Origin: Cyanobium sp.
GTDB lineage: Bacteria; Cyanobacteriota; Cyanobacteriia; PCC-6307; Cyanobiaceae
Direction of reading: 5' to 3'
DNA: 12,794 nt
NCBI GenBank assembly: GCA_014191535.1
Contig: BJHC01000020.1
Coordinates: 1-12,794, forward strand
Below, one piece after another: positions 1-7,107 of the stretch (position 1 is the first letter of the stretch; each line of letters opens with the position of its first letter). Below the pieces are notes generated by a model. It ran no database searches and was not told the origin of the DNA. It saw only the letters and a list, made by a program, of their open reading frames with translations. The position numbers were made by a program, and so were the translations under genes.

Positions 1-846
1 CAGCACCCGGGTGCGCAACCGCTGGCCATTGCGCAGCTGGCCGGCGCTGTTGTCGATCGTGGCCTTGGCCAGCAGGGTCTGGGTGCCGGCGCTGACGCCG
101 GGGTCCACCTGGCCGATGCGGCCCTCAGCCACGGGCCGGTCGCTGTCCTCCGCCAGCAGTTGCACCGGTTGCCCCGGCCGCAGTTGCGTGAGCCGTCCGG
201 CGGGCACATCGATGCGCGCCAGCAGCCGCTCGTTGCGGATGATGCGGCTGAAGGGGGTGCCGGCCGAGAGCACATCGCCGGGCTTGATCGTGAGATCCCC
301 GATCACGCCGGCGATCGGGGCGCGAATGTCCTTGTAGGCCAGATCGGCCAATTTGGCCCGCAGCGCTTCGCGGGAGCCGATGGCGTTGGCCTGGTATTCC
401 TCCGCCTGCAGGGCGCTGGCGGCCCCCTGGGCCACCAGGCCGCGGAAGCGTTGGTAGGCCAGCTCATCGCGCTTGGCCTTGGCCCGCAGGGCCTGCACAT
501 CGGCCCGCAACTGGGTTTGATCCAGCACCACCAGCAGTTGCCCGGCCTGAACGCGATCGCCCGTGCGCACCAGCACCCGCTGCACCCGGCCGCCCGCCTG
601 GGCCGCCAGGTCGATCTCCTCGGTGGCCTCCAGGGTGCTGACGGTGTTGAGGGTCTGCTCGAAGCGCTGGCTGGTGGTGGGCGCCACGGTCACCAGGGCG
701 GGGGGCCGCCGTTTGCCCCCGTCGCCGCAGCCCGCCAGGGTGAGCAGCAGTGCCGCCAGGGCGGCCGCCCCGGCGGTGACGCGATGGCGGCTGGTGCCCA
801 TGGCCATGCCGATCCCGATGCCCCTGGCTTGTGGTGATTCAGCCAT
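1..846 (-). CDS. RND efflux membrane-fusion (HlyD/AcrA-type) lipoprotein, C-terminus cut by window edge
   Basis: Periplasmic adaptor of a tripartite RND efflux system, linking the inner-membrane pump to an outer-membrane channel. 282 codons are visible and the frame is still open at base 1. The N-terminus has a hydrophobic stretch ending in the lipobox LAGC (Cys40), so it is probably a lipid-anchored lipoprotein. A biotinyl-lipoyl-like half motif follows (about residues 63-92, AGGRVQRVLVRTGDRVQAG), then an alpha-helical hairpin (about 95-150), then the second lipoyl half with APIAGVIGD and KPGDVLSAG, and the start of the beta-barrel (PVAEGRIGQVDPGV). The start used is ATG at 846-844, which overlaps the pump stop codon by 8 bases and suggests translational coupling. 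ATGs at 807 and 801 would give a shorter, more typical signal peptide and are credible alternatives. The adaptor lies after the pump; the reverse order is more usual. Substrate unknown. Confidence 0.9.
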   Translation of the reverse strand, partial: MAESPQARGIGIGMAMGTSRHRVTAGAAALAALLLTLAGCGDGGKRRPPALVTVAPTTSQRFEQTLNTVSTLEATEEIDLAAQAGGRVQRVLVRTGDRVQAGQLLVVLDQTQLRADVQALRAKAKRDELAYQRFRGLVAQGAASALQAEEYQANAIGSREALRAKLADLAYKDIRAPIAGVIGDLTIKPGDVLSAGTPFSRIIRNERLLARIDVPAGRLTQLRPGQPVQLLAEDSDRPVAEGRIGQVDPGVSAGTQTLLAKATIDNSAGQLRNGQRLRTRVL

Positions 847-3800
847 GGTGTCGTGCCCTCCAACGGGATTGGTTCTGCAGCTCCCAGCCCTTGATCACCC
901 GATAAACGCTCGGCACCACGAACAGGCTCAAACCGGTGGACACCAGCAGCCCAAAGAACACCACGGTGCCGATGCTGATGCGGCTGCCGGCGCTGGCGCC
1001 ACTGGCGAGCAGCAGCGGCACAAACCCCGCCAGGGAGGAGAGGGCCGTGAGCAGGATCGGCCGCAGGCGGCTGATGGCGGATTCGCGGATCGCCGCCTCC
1101 AGCTCCAGGCCCTCCCGCAGCCGCTGGTTGGCGAATTCCACGATCAGGATGCCGTTCTTGGCCGCCAGGGCCACCAGCACCAGCAGGCCCATCTGGCCAT
1201 ACACATCCAGGGGCAGGCCCCGCAGCACCAGCCCCCCCAGGGCCCCCAGCAGGGCCAGGGGCACCGTGATCAGGATGATCAGCGGGTCGAGCAGGTTTTC
1301 GTAGAGGGCGGCCAACACCAGCCCCATCACCAGCACCGCCAGCAGGAACACCCGCAAACTGCCTCCCCCCGCCAGCCGTTCCTCCCGGGCCAGCCCGGCC
1401 CATTCCAGGTCGGTGTCGCTGCCGCCGAGGCGCTGCTGCAGCTGCTCCAGCTCCGCCATCGCCTGGCCCGTGCTCACCCCCGGGGCCGGCAGGGCCCGGA
1501 TCGTGATCGCCCGCACCAGGCGGCTGTGGTTGATGGTGCTGGGGCCCGTGGCGGGCAACACCCGCACCACCTGCCCCACGGGGATCAGCTGGCCGCTGCG
1601 GCTGCGCACCTGCAGGCTCAGCACATCCTCGGGGCCGCGGCGCCCCTGGCCGTCGAGCTGCACGATCACGCGCCGCACCTGGTCGGATTCAAAGCTGTCG
1701 TTCACATAGCTGCTGCCGAAGCTGGCGCCGATGGTGGACACCAGGGTGTCCAGATCGATCCCGAGGGAGGCCAGCTGCAGGCGGTTGGGCTCCAGGCGCA
1801 GCAGCGGTGCATCGGCGTTGAAACGGGTGGAGACCCGTTCGAAGCGGCCTGTGGCGTTGGCGGCGCGGATCAGGGCCTGGGCCCGCTGGGCGAATTGATC
1901 GAGGCTGAGTTGGCCGTTGCTGATGTCCAGCAGCTCCAGCTCCAGACCCCCTTCACTGCTGAAGCCCCGCACGCTGGGGGGAGGGCTCAGCTGCACCATG
2001 GCGTCGCTGATCCGCTTGCCCAGGGCCCGGTTGAGCCGTTGGGCCACGGCCTCGGTGCGGGTATCGCCGTCGCCCCGCTGGCCGATCGGCTTGAGCCGGA
2101 TGAACACGCTGCCCTTGTTGGGGCTGCTGTCGCCAAAGGAGCGGCCCGCATAGAAGTTGGCGCTGGCCAGGCTCGGCTCCCGCTCCACCACAGCGCGCAC
2201 CTGCTCCATCACCGCCTGGGTGCGTTGCAGCGAGGAGCCCTCCGGCAGCACCACCACGCCCCGCAGCTGGCCGTTGTCCTCCTGGGGGATGAAGGCGGTG
2301 GGCCGCAGGGAGAGCCCCACGGCGGTGATCAGCAGCCCCAGGGCCAGGGCGATCAGAACCCGGCGTCGCTGCCGCAGGCTCCCTTCCAGCCAGCGGCCGT
2401 AGGGCCGCTCGAGCCCCTCCAACCAGCGGCGCGGTGGGTCGATCCAGCGCAGCAACCAGGCCGGTTCCCGCTGCTCAGCGTGCAGAAAACGGCTGGCGGC
2501 CACCGGCGTGAAGCTGATGGCGTTGAACGTCGACACGATGATCGCGGCGCCGATGCTGATGGCGATCGGGGCGTAGAGCCGCCCCAGGCTGCCCTGCAGC
2601 CCCAGCACCGGCAGGAACACCACCACCAGCACCAGGGAGGTGGCGATCACCGCGCCCCCCAGCTCGGCCATGGCACCCCGGGCCGCCGCCAGGGGGGAGG
2701 CGCCGCGCTCCAGCCGGCGGCCGATGTCCTCACACACCACGATGGCGTCGTCCACCACCAGGCCTGAGGCCAGCACCATGCCGAACAGGCTGAGGGTGTT
2801 GATCGAGCTGCCGGAGAGCTTGATCAGGCTGATCGACCCCAGCAGCGACACGGGCACCGCCAGGGCGCTGATCAGGGCCAATCGGCTGTTGCCCAGCCCC
2901 AGCAGCAGCGCCAGGAACACCAGCACCACCGCATCCCTGAGGCTGCCGGTGGCTTCGGCGATGCTCTCGCGCACCGTGTCGGCTTCGTTGACGATCAACT
3001 GCAGCTCCAGCCCCGGCGGGAACCGCGGTTCCAGTTCGGCGATGGCCTGCTCCAGCCGCTCGCTCACCTCCAGGGCGTTGCTGCCATCGCGCTGGTACAC
3101 GGCCAACGCCACGGTGGGATCGCCCTGCAGGTTGGTGGCGATCGTGTCGTAGGTCTCGCTGCCCAGGTCGACGCGGCCGATGTCGCGCAGCAGCACCACG
3201 CCCCCCTCCGGCCCGCGACCCACCACCAGCTGTTCCAGTTCTTCCGGACTGCGCAGCCGCCCCTCCATGCGCAGCGGCAGGGTGGTGGCCTGGCCAGGGG
3301 GCCCTGGTTCATCGCCGGTCTGCCCCAGGGCCGCCAGCACGTTCTGGGCCTCCAGGGCCCGGCTCACATCGGTGATGGTGAGCTGGCGCTCCAGCAGTGC
3401 CGCCGGCTGCAGCCACAGCCGGAAGGCCAGCGGGCTGCCGCCGGAGAGGCTGACGCTGCCCACGCCTTCCACCCGCTGCAGGCGCTCCTTCACCACCTGG
3501 TTCACCCAGCCGCTGAGGAACTGGGGGCCGTAGCGCCCGTCGCGGGCGCTGAAGCTGAGCACCATCAACAGGTCGTCGCTGCTGCGGCGCACCTGCACCC
3601 CCAGCCGTGCCACCGACGCCGGCAGCTGCCGCAGCACCTGGTTGGCTTCGTTCTGGGCATTGATCTGGTTGAGCTCCGGTTCGCCCCCGTCAAAGCTGAG
3701 GGTGATGGAGCTGCCGTTGGCGCTGCTGCTGGAGCGGATGGTCTGCAGCCGCTCCACCGCATTGAGCTGCTTTTCGAGCAGCGCCGTGACCCCCTGCTCC

Positions 3801-3991
3801 ACCACCTCCGGATTGCCGCCGGGGTAGGTGCTGCGCACGGTCACCCGGCCGGGGGCGATCTGGGGCAGGTTTTCCACCTGCAGCCCCCCCAGGCTCAGGG
3901 CCCCCAGCAGCAGCAGCAACAGGCTCAGCACCAGGCTGAACACCGGCCGGCGCAGGAACAGATCGGAGATGGTGCGCCGCGGCTGGCTCAT
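839..3991 (-). CDS. RND multidrug efflux pump, HAE1 (AcrB-like) family
   Basis: Inner-membrane proton-driven exporter of 1050 aa, the normal length for AcrB-type pumps. TM1 (about residues 15-36) is followed by a large periplasmic porter loop. TM4 carries the proton-relay pair in GLVVDDAIVV (Asp414, Asp415), and TM10 carries the matching lysine in LAAKNGILIVEF (Lys945). The second periplasmic loop (about 565-875) and TM8-TM12 are intact. The start is ATG at 3991, not the in-frame upstream start at 4024, because ATG 3991 overlaps the TGA of the upstream protease as ATGA, a classic translational coupling junction, and MSQPRRTISDLFLRRPVFS matches the usual start of the family. The membrane-fusion subunit follows directly with an 8-base overlap. 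The family exports drugs, detergents, lipids or secondary metabolites; the substrate cannot be read from sequence. No outer-membrane channel gene is in the window. Confidence 0.95.
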   Translation of the reverse strand: MSQPRRTISDLFLRRPVFSLVLSLLLLLLGALSLGGLQVENLPQIAPGRVTVRSTYPGGNPEVVEQGVTALLEKQLNAVERLQTIRSSSSANGSSITLSFDGGEPELNQINAQNEANQVLRQLPASVARLGVQVRRSSDDLLMVLSFSARDGRYGPQFLSGWVNQVVKERLQRVEGVGSVSLSGGSPLAFRLWLQPAALLERQLTITDVSRALEAQNVLAALGQTGDEPGPPGQATTLPLRMEGRLRSPEELEQLVVGRGPEGGVVLLRDIGRVDLGSETYDTIATNLQGDPTVALAVYQRDGSNALEVSERLEQAIAELEPRFPPGLELQLIVNEADTVRESIAEATGSLRDAVVLVFLALLLGLGNSRLALISALAVPVSLLGSISLIKLSGSSINTLSLFGMVLASGLVVDDAIVVCEDIGRRLERGASPLAAARGAMAELGGAVIATSLVLVVVFLPVLGLQGSLGRLYAPIAISIGAAIIVSTFNAISFTPVAASRFLHAEQREPAWLLRWIDPPRRWLEGLERPYGRWLEGSLRQRRRVLIALALGLLITAVGLSLRPTAFIPQEDNGQLRGVVVLPEGSSLQRTQAVMEQVRAVVEREPSLASANFYAGRSFGDSSPNKGSVFIRLKPIGQRGDGDTRTEAVAQRLNRALGKRISDAMVQLSPPPSVRGFSSEGGLELELLDISNGQLSLDQFAQRAQALIRAANATGRFERVSTRFNADAPLLRLEPNRLQLASLGIDLDTLVSTIGASFGSSYVNDSFESDQVRRVIVQLDGQGRRGPEDVLSLQVRSRSGQLIPVGQVVRVLPATGPSTINHSRLVRAITIRALPAPGVSTGQAMAELEQLQQRLGGSDTDLEWAGLAREERLAGGGSLRVFLLAVLVMGLVLAALYENLLDPLIILITVPLALLGALGGLVLRGLPLDVYGQMGLLVLVALAAKNGILIVEFANQRLREGLELEAAIRESAISRLRPILLTALSSLAGFVPLLLASGASAGSRISIGTVVFFGLLVSTGLSLFVVPSVYRVIKGWELQNQSRWRARHHG

Positions 3992-4674
3992 GGCTGCACC
4001 AACCCCGGCTGCCCCTGCAGCCACTGCAGCGTGGCCCGATCGCGGCGGCTCAACTCCAGCACCGGCTTGGCCCCAGGCTGCGCGGCCATGGCATCACCGG
4101 CCTGATCGCTGTGGCCCCAGAGGCCAAAGGCATGCCCCAGCTCATGCAGGGCGGTGGCCTGGATTCCGGTTGGGCCCTGCCCAGGACTGATCAGCACCTC
4201 CACCCGCGGCTCCAGCTGCGAGGGGCCGCCCCGCCGCACCTCCATCAGTTGAAGCAGCGCACGGCCATGGCTGGCCCGGTTGTGCTGGATCGGCGGCCGC
4301 CGCCGTTGCACCAGCACCTGGGCCTGGTTGGGATCGTCCACCAGGGTGATCGGCAGCTGCCGCTGCCAGGTGGCCAGGGCCGCCACCACCGCCCGGTGCC
4401 AGCGCTCCTGCCAGATGCCGGTGGGTCCGCGGTCAGTGATCGGCTCCACCCAGACGCACCAGTGCTGGCGCCGCGGCCAGCCTGCGGGGGTGGGCTTGAG
4501 GGCGTGGCGGTAGTCGTCTGCCATTGCTGGCTTGGAGGCCTCCGCAGGGGTGGCCGCTGCAGGGGTGGCCTCCACCGGCATGCTCACCCCAGCTGCGGTC
4601 GGCGGTTGCGCGGGGCGCCAGGGCCGCACCTCCGTGGCGATGCCGCAGGGCTGCGTCGCGGGGGGCAGATCCAC
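3988..4674 (-). CDS. Matrixin-like zinc metalloprotease (metzincin)
   Basis: Predicted zinc-dependent peptidase of 228 aa from a GTG start. The catalytic motif HELGHAFGLWGH (residues 177-188) has two histidines and the glutamate in metzincin spacing. The third histidine (His188) is one residue later than in classic HExxHxxGxxH matrixins; I recall this HExxHxxGxxGH form from cyanobacterial predicted Zn-proteases, but could not search for it. GDAMAAQ (Met196) can serve as the Met-turn, and LELSRRDRATLQWL resembles the usual C-terminal helix. Residues 20-50 are Ala/Pro/Thr-rich and probably disordered. The start is uncertain: ATGs at 4581 and 4524 are alternatives, and none gives a clear signal peptide, so its compartment is unclear. 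It lies 12 bp after the DUF2214 gene in the same frame, and its stop overlaps the pump start (ATGA), so it is very likely co-expressed with the efflux pump. Substrate unknown. Confidence 0.8.
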   Translation of the reverse strand: MDLPPATQPCGIATEVRPWRPAQPPTAAGVSMPVEATPAAATPAEASKPAMADDYRHALKPTPAGWPRRQHWCVWVEPITDRGPTGIWQERWHRAVVAALATWQRQLPITLVDDPNQAQVLVQRRRPPIQHNRASHGRALLQLMEVRRGGPSQLEPRVEVLISPGQGPTGIQATALHELGHAFGLWGHSDQAGDAMAAQPGAKPVLELSRRDRATLQWLQGQPGLVQP

Positions 4675-4686
4675 GTGGTGGTGCCG

Positions 4687-5187
4687 TCAGGCCGCCGGCA
4701 GGCCGACGCCGCGGGCCATCAGGGTGGCCAGCAGGGGCACCAGGGCAAAGCCCACCAGCTCGATGTTGAGGATCCAGGCCAGGCGGTTGGCCAGGGCCTC
4801 ACTCACCTGGGGCAGTTCCCCCTTGCGCAGCGGGATGGCCCAGAGGATGTAGGTGATGGTGGGGTACAGCGACAGGCCGCCCACCCCCAGGTAGAGCCCC
4901 ACCTTCCACCAGAACAGGGGGTTCTCGGTGTAGAAGTCGCTCCCCTGACCGAAGTAGAGCACCCGCAGGATGCCGCTCACCAGCAGGGCCAGGGCCGCCA
5001 GGCCATAGACCACATCGGTGATCACCATCAAGGTGGCGTCTTGTTTGTTGGGGTTGGGCTGGATCAGCCGGCGTTCCAGCACCAGGGCCCCGAAACACAC
5101 CATGAAGCTGAGGTAGTGCACGTAGGCCACCCCTGCCCGGGGCAGCACGGCGGACACGTCAGCAAGCAGGGCCGCGGTTGCGGTCAT
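4687..5187 (-). CDS. DUF2214 family integral membrane protein
   Basis: Predicted inner-membrane protein of 166 aa with four hydrophobic helices (about residues 18-38, 52-78, 90-112 and 134-158). Features matching the DUF2214 family (COG3556) as I know it are AYVHYLSFMVCFGALVLER near the N-terminus, GILRVLYFGQGSDFY after TM2, and NPLFWWKVGLYLG before TM3. The histidine in helix 1 and the charged RxLIQP loop are the sort of residues that could bind a cofactor, but the function is not known. ATG at 5187 is the first good start and no Shine-Dalgarno is seen. It is the first gene of the minus-strand run leading to the protease and efflux pump. Its TGA is in frame with the downstream protease ORF. 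Confidence 0.85.
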   Translation of the reverse strand: MTATAALLADVSAVLPRAGVAYVHYLSFMVCFGALVLERRLIQPNPNKQDATLMVITDVVYGLAALALLVSGILRVLYFGQGSDFYTENPLFWWKVGLYLGVGGLSLYPTITYILWAIPLRKGELPQVSEALANRLAWILNIELVGFALVPLLATLMARGVGLPAA

Positions 5188-5412
5188 GGCGGGTCGTTTG
5201 GGTGGATCGACCGTAGCGAGTGGTCCAGCCGGTCGGCGTTACCGGGAACACCCAGCTCGAAAGTGGAAGCAAAAGCGGTGATTGTGATGGCAATCTGCAG
5301 TTGCGAATAAATGCTGAATTCGGGAAGCAAAGGTGAAAGTTGGAAGCCTTTTGGTTGCTTTCCTTTTGGAGCGAAAAAGACCCTAGGTTCGAAACAGCGG
5401 CAAAGGAACAAC
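5188..5412. promoter_or_regulatory. Divergent intergenic region and AT-rich leader of the sigma factor gene
   Basis: This 225-bp region must hold promoters for the minus-strand DUF2214/protease/pump run and for the plus-strand sigma factor. The half nearer the sigma gene is distinctly AT-rich against GC-rich surroundings. It contains GGAAGCAAA twice (5265-5273 and 5323-5331), the near-inverse TTGCTTTCC (5355-5363), and a direct repeat CCTTTTGG (5347-5354 and 5362-5369, 7 bp apart). Factor binding or a leader structure is possible but not shown. Confidence 0.5.
5282..5311 (+). promoter_or_regulatory. Candidate sigma70-type promoter for the sigma factor gene
   Basis: TTGTGA (5282-5287) could be a -35 element and AATAAA (5306-5311) a -10 element, with an 18-bp spacer. 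Matches to consensus are partial. The element would leave a leader of roughly 95 bases before the ATG at 5413. This is pattern matching only. Confidence 0.25.
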
Positions 5413-6336
5413 ATGGCTAGTTCGCTGAGTGCCTTCCTCGGGGAAATCGGGCGGCATCAGCTGCTCACGCCTGAGCAGGAATTGATGCTGGGCCGCAAGG
5501 TACAAGCCATGGTGGTGCTGCATGAGCGCTGCACCATGGCTGGTGGTGTCGGTGACGCTTGCGACTACAACGACATCGAGAAGCGCACCATGCGCGTTGG
5601 TGAGCGGGCCAAGGATCAGATGATCACCGCCAACCTGCGCCTGGTGGTGAATCTGGCCAAGCGCTATCAGGGCAAGGGTCTGGATCTGTTGGACCTGATC
5701 CAGGAAGGCACCTTGGGGCTGACCCGGGCTGTGGAGAAATACGACCCCACCAGGGGCCATCGCTTCAGCACCTATGCCTATTGGTGGATTCGTCAAGGTT
5801 TGAACCGGGCCCTGTCCACCCAGAGCCGCACCATTCGTATTCCTGTGAATGTGAATGAAAAACTCACGCGCTTGCGGGCGGCCAAAGCGCGTTTGCTGCA
5901 GCACAACGGCATCCTTCCCAATGCCAAACAGTTGGCGGTGGCGTTGGATCTGCCTTTGGAGGAGGTGGAGGAGTTGCTGGGCTGTGAATTGCGCAGTGTC
6001 ACCGTCAGCCTGCAGGGGGTGGTGAAGTCGAAATCCGATCCCACCGAACTGGTGGATGTGCTGCCCAGCGATGAGTTGCCTCCGATGGAGCGCTGTGAGC
6101 TGGCGGAGCGCAATGCCGCGGTCTGGAAACTGTTGGATCAGTCGAACCTCACCCCCAAGGAGCGCACCGTGGTGATGCTGCGGTTCGGCCTCGATGGCAG
6201 CAACGAGTGGCGCACCCTGGCGGAGGTGGCGCGCCTGTTGGGCTGCAGCCGTGAGTACTGCCGTCAAGTGGTGCAGCGTGCCCTGCGCAAATTGCGCAAG
6301 GCCGGCATCCAGAGCGGCCTGGTGGAGGTGGGCTGA
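5413..6336 (+). CDS. Group-2 RNA polymerase sigma factor (RpoD/SigA family)
   Basis: Non-essential-type sigma-70 factor of 307 aa that directs core RNA polymerase to promoters. Region 1.2 is AFLGEIGRHQLLTPEQE (residues 7-23). Region 2 runs from about 67 to 144, with core binding and -10 recognition in DLIQEGTLGLTRAVEKYDP, STYAYWWIRQGLNRAL and the end RTIRIP. Region 3 follows (145-200), then region 4 from about 246, with the -35-reading helix-turn-helix TLAEVARLLGCSREYCRQVV (268-287). There is no long N-terminal region 1.1, unlike principal SigA. The ORF is open upstream to 5311, but I chose ATG 5413 because an AAAGGAA Shine-Dalgarno-like sequence lies at 5402-5408 and homologues begin MASSLS. 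Such factors serve stress, nutrient or circadian responses in cyanobacteria; which one this is cannot be read here. It heads a plus-strand gene run. Confidence 0.93.
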   Translation: MASSLSAFLGEIGRHQLLTPEQELMLGRKVQAMVVLHERCTMAGGVGDACDYNDIEKRTMRVGERAKDQMITANLRLVVNLAKRYQGKGLDLLDLIQEGTLGLTRAVEKYDPTRGHRFSTYAYWWIRQGLNRALSTQSRTIRIPVNVNEKLTRLRAAKARLLQHNGILPNAKQLAVALDLPLEEVEELLGCELRSVTVSLQGVVKSKSDPTELVDVLPSDELPPMERCELAERNAAVWKLLDQSNLTPKERTVVMLRFGLDGSNEWRTLAEVARLLGCSREYCRQVVQRALRKLRKAGIQSGLVEVG

Positions 6337-6345
6337 GGCCTCAGC
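6332..6345. repeat. 14-bp perfect palindrome spanning the sigma factor stop codon
   Basis: GCTGAGGCCTCAGC is its own reverse complement and contains the sigma factor TGA (6334-6336). A short T run (6353-6356) follows eight bases later. As a hairpin it would have to open its centre for a loop, so it could be at most a weak terminator. It may equally be a protein-binding site or chance. Confidence 0.4.
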
Positions 6346-6392
6346 TCACCCGTTTTCGAGGAGGATGGCTGCAGGTCTCTGCCCCTGTGTGG

Positions 6393-6746
6393 ATGGTTGC
6401 TGATCCCATCGATGCTGAGGTGATTTCCAGCGCCGAGGTGGATGAGGGGGCCCTGCGGCGCCTGCTGCGCCGTGCCGGTCGCACCCTGGCCCGTCCGGCC
6501 CTGGAGTGCCTGGAGTTGCTGCTCGATCCCACCACACCGCCGACGGTGAAGGTCACCGTGTTGGCGGCCCTCACCTACCTGTTGGTGCCGCTGGATCTGA
6601 TCCCTGACTTCATCCCGGCGGCGGGCTTCAGCGACGATCTGGTGGCCCTCACCGCCCTGCTGGGGCTGTGCGGCAGCCACATCACCCCGGCGATTCGGTT
6701 GCGCGCGCAGCGCAAACTGGATGCCTGGTTCCCCCCCGGGCGCTGA
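6393..6746 (+). CDS. YkvA/DUF1232 family small membrane-associated protein
   Basis: Protein of 117 aa with the YkvA/DUF1232 core, LAALTYLLVPLDLIPDFIP followed by AAGFSDDLVALTALL (residues 58-90). The core combines a hydrophobic helix, a Pro/Asp-rich turn (PLDLIPD) and a conserved Asp-Asp pair. The family is widespread and has no well-established biochemical role. The start is ATG 6393; GTG 6387 in the same frame is possible. A strong purine run GAGGAGG (6358-6364) lies too far upstream to serve this start well. The stop TGA overlaps the next gene's ATG by one base (TGATG), so the two are probably translationally coupled. It lies 56 bp after the sigma factor. Confidence 0.85.
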   Translation: MVADPIDAEVISSAEVDEGALRRLLRRAGRTLARPALECLELLLDPTTPPTVKVTVLAALTYLLVPLDLIPDFIPAAGFSDDLVALTALLGLCGSHITPAIRLRAQRKLDAWFPPGR

Positions 6747-7081
6747 TGGCCACCCTCACCCCCGATCAACTCGAGGACCTGCAGGGCTTCATCAAAGATT
6801 GGCTGCGGCACAGCGGCCGCAGCCAGGCGGACCTGCGTCGGGCCCTGCGGGCCAGCTCGATTCGCATGCCGGTGCTGCTGGAGGAATTGCTGCGGGTGCA
6901 TCACCGCGAGGGTCTGGCGGGGCTGGCCCAGCGCCTGTGCGACATCGAAGCCCTCTGGCAGGGGGAAGACGCTGGCGCCCCCAGCGAGGGTGCCCTGCCT
7001 CCTGCACTCGACGATTCCTTCGGCCAGCTGGATTTGTTGCTGGAGGAGATCCGCCAGATCGCTCCGGAGTCGCCAAAGTAG
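6746..7081 (+). CDS. Hypothetical 111-aa mostly helical protein
   Basis: I do not recognise a family. The protein begins MATLTPDQLEDLQGFIKDWL and looks like a small soluble helical bundle: helices at about residues 6-21, 26-37, 41-53 and 57-70, an Ala/Gly/Pro-rich linker, then a final amphipathic helix (SFGQLDLLLEEIRQIAP). There are no membrane segments, signal peptide or catalytic motif. The segment GRSQADLRRALRASSIRMPVLLEELL could be a degenerate helix-turn-helix, but the support is weak. The ATG at 6746 shares one base with the TGA of the DUF1232 gene, so the two are probably made together. GC-rich third codon positions and the coupling support a real gene. Confidence 0.7.
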   Translation: MATLTPDQLEDLQGFIKDWLRHSGRSQADLRRALRASSIRMPVLLEELLRVHHREGLAGLAQRLCDIEALWQGEDAGAPSEGALPPALDDSFGQLDLLLEEIRQIAPESPK

Positions 7082-7107
7082 AGGTGGTTCGTTCCATCCC
7101 GACCTCC

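Noticed and set aside
563..2767. 734-codon plus-strand open frame rich in His, Gln and Pro
   Set aside because: It lies antisense to the intact RND pump and adaptor genes. Its composition is what GC-rich antisense codons give, and it has no domain-like sequence.
4111..5310. 399-codon plus-strand open frame
   Set aside because: Antisense to the protease and DUF2214 genes, both with recognisable motifs; low-complexity His/Gly/Gln composition marks it as a shadow.
5383..6267. 294-codon minus-strand frame opposite the sigma factor
   Set aside because: The plus-strand sigma factor is complete and conserved; the antisense frame shows no family features.
6365..6403. 12-codon ORF MAAGLCPCVDGC directly after GAGGAGG
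   Set aside because: The Shine-Dalgarno-like run touches the ATG with no spacer, the peptide is tiny, and chance explains it; a leader peptide for the DUF1232 gene is possible but unsupported.
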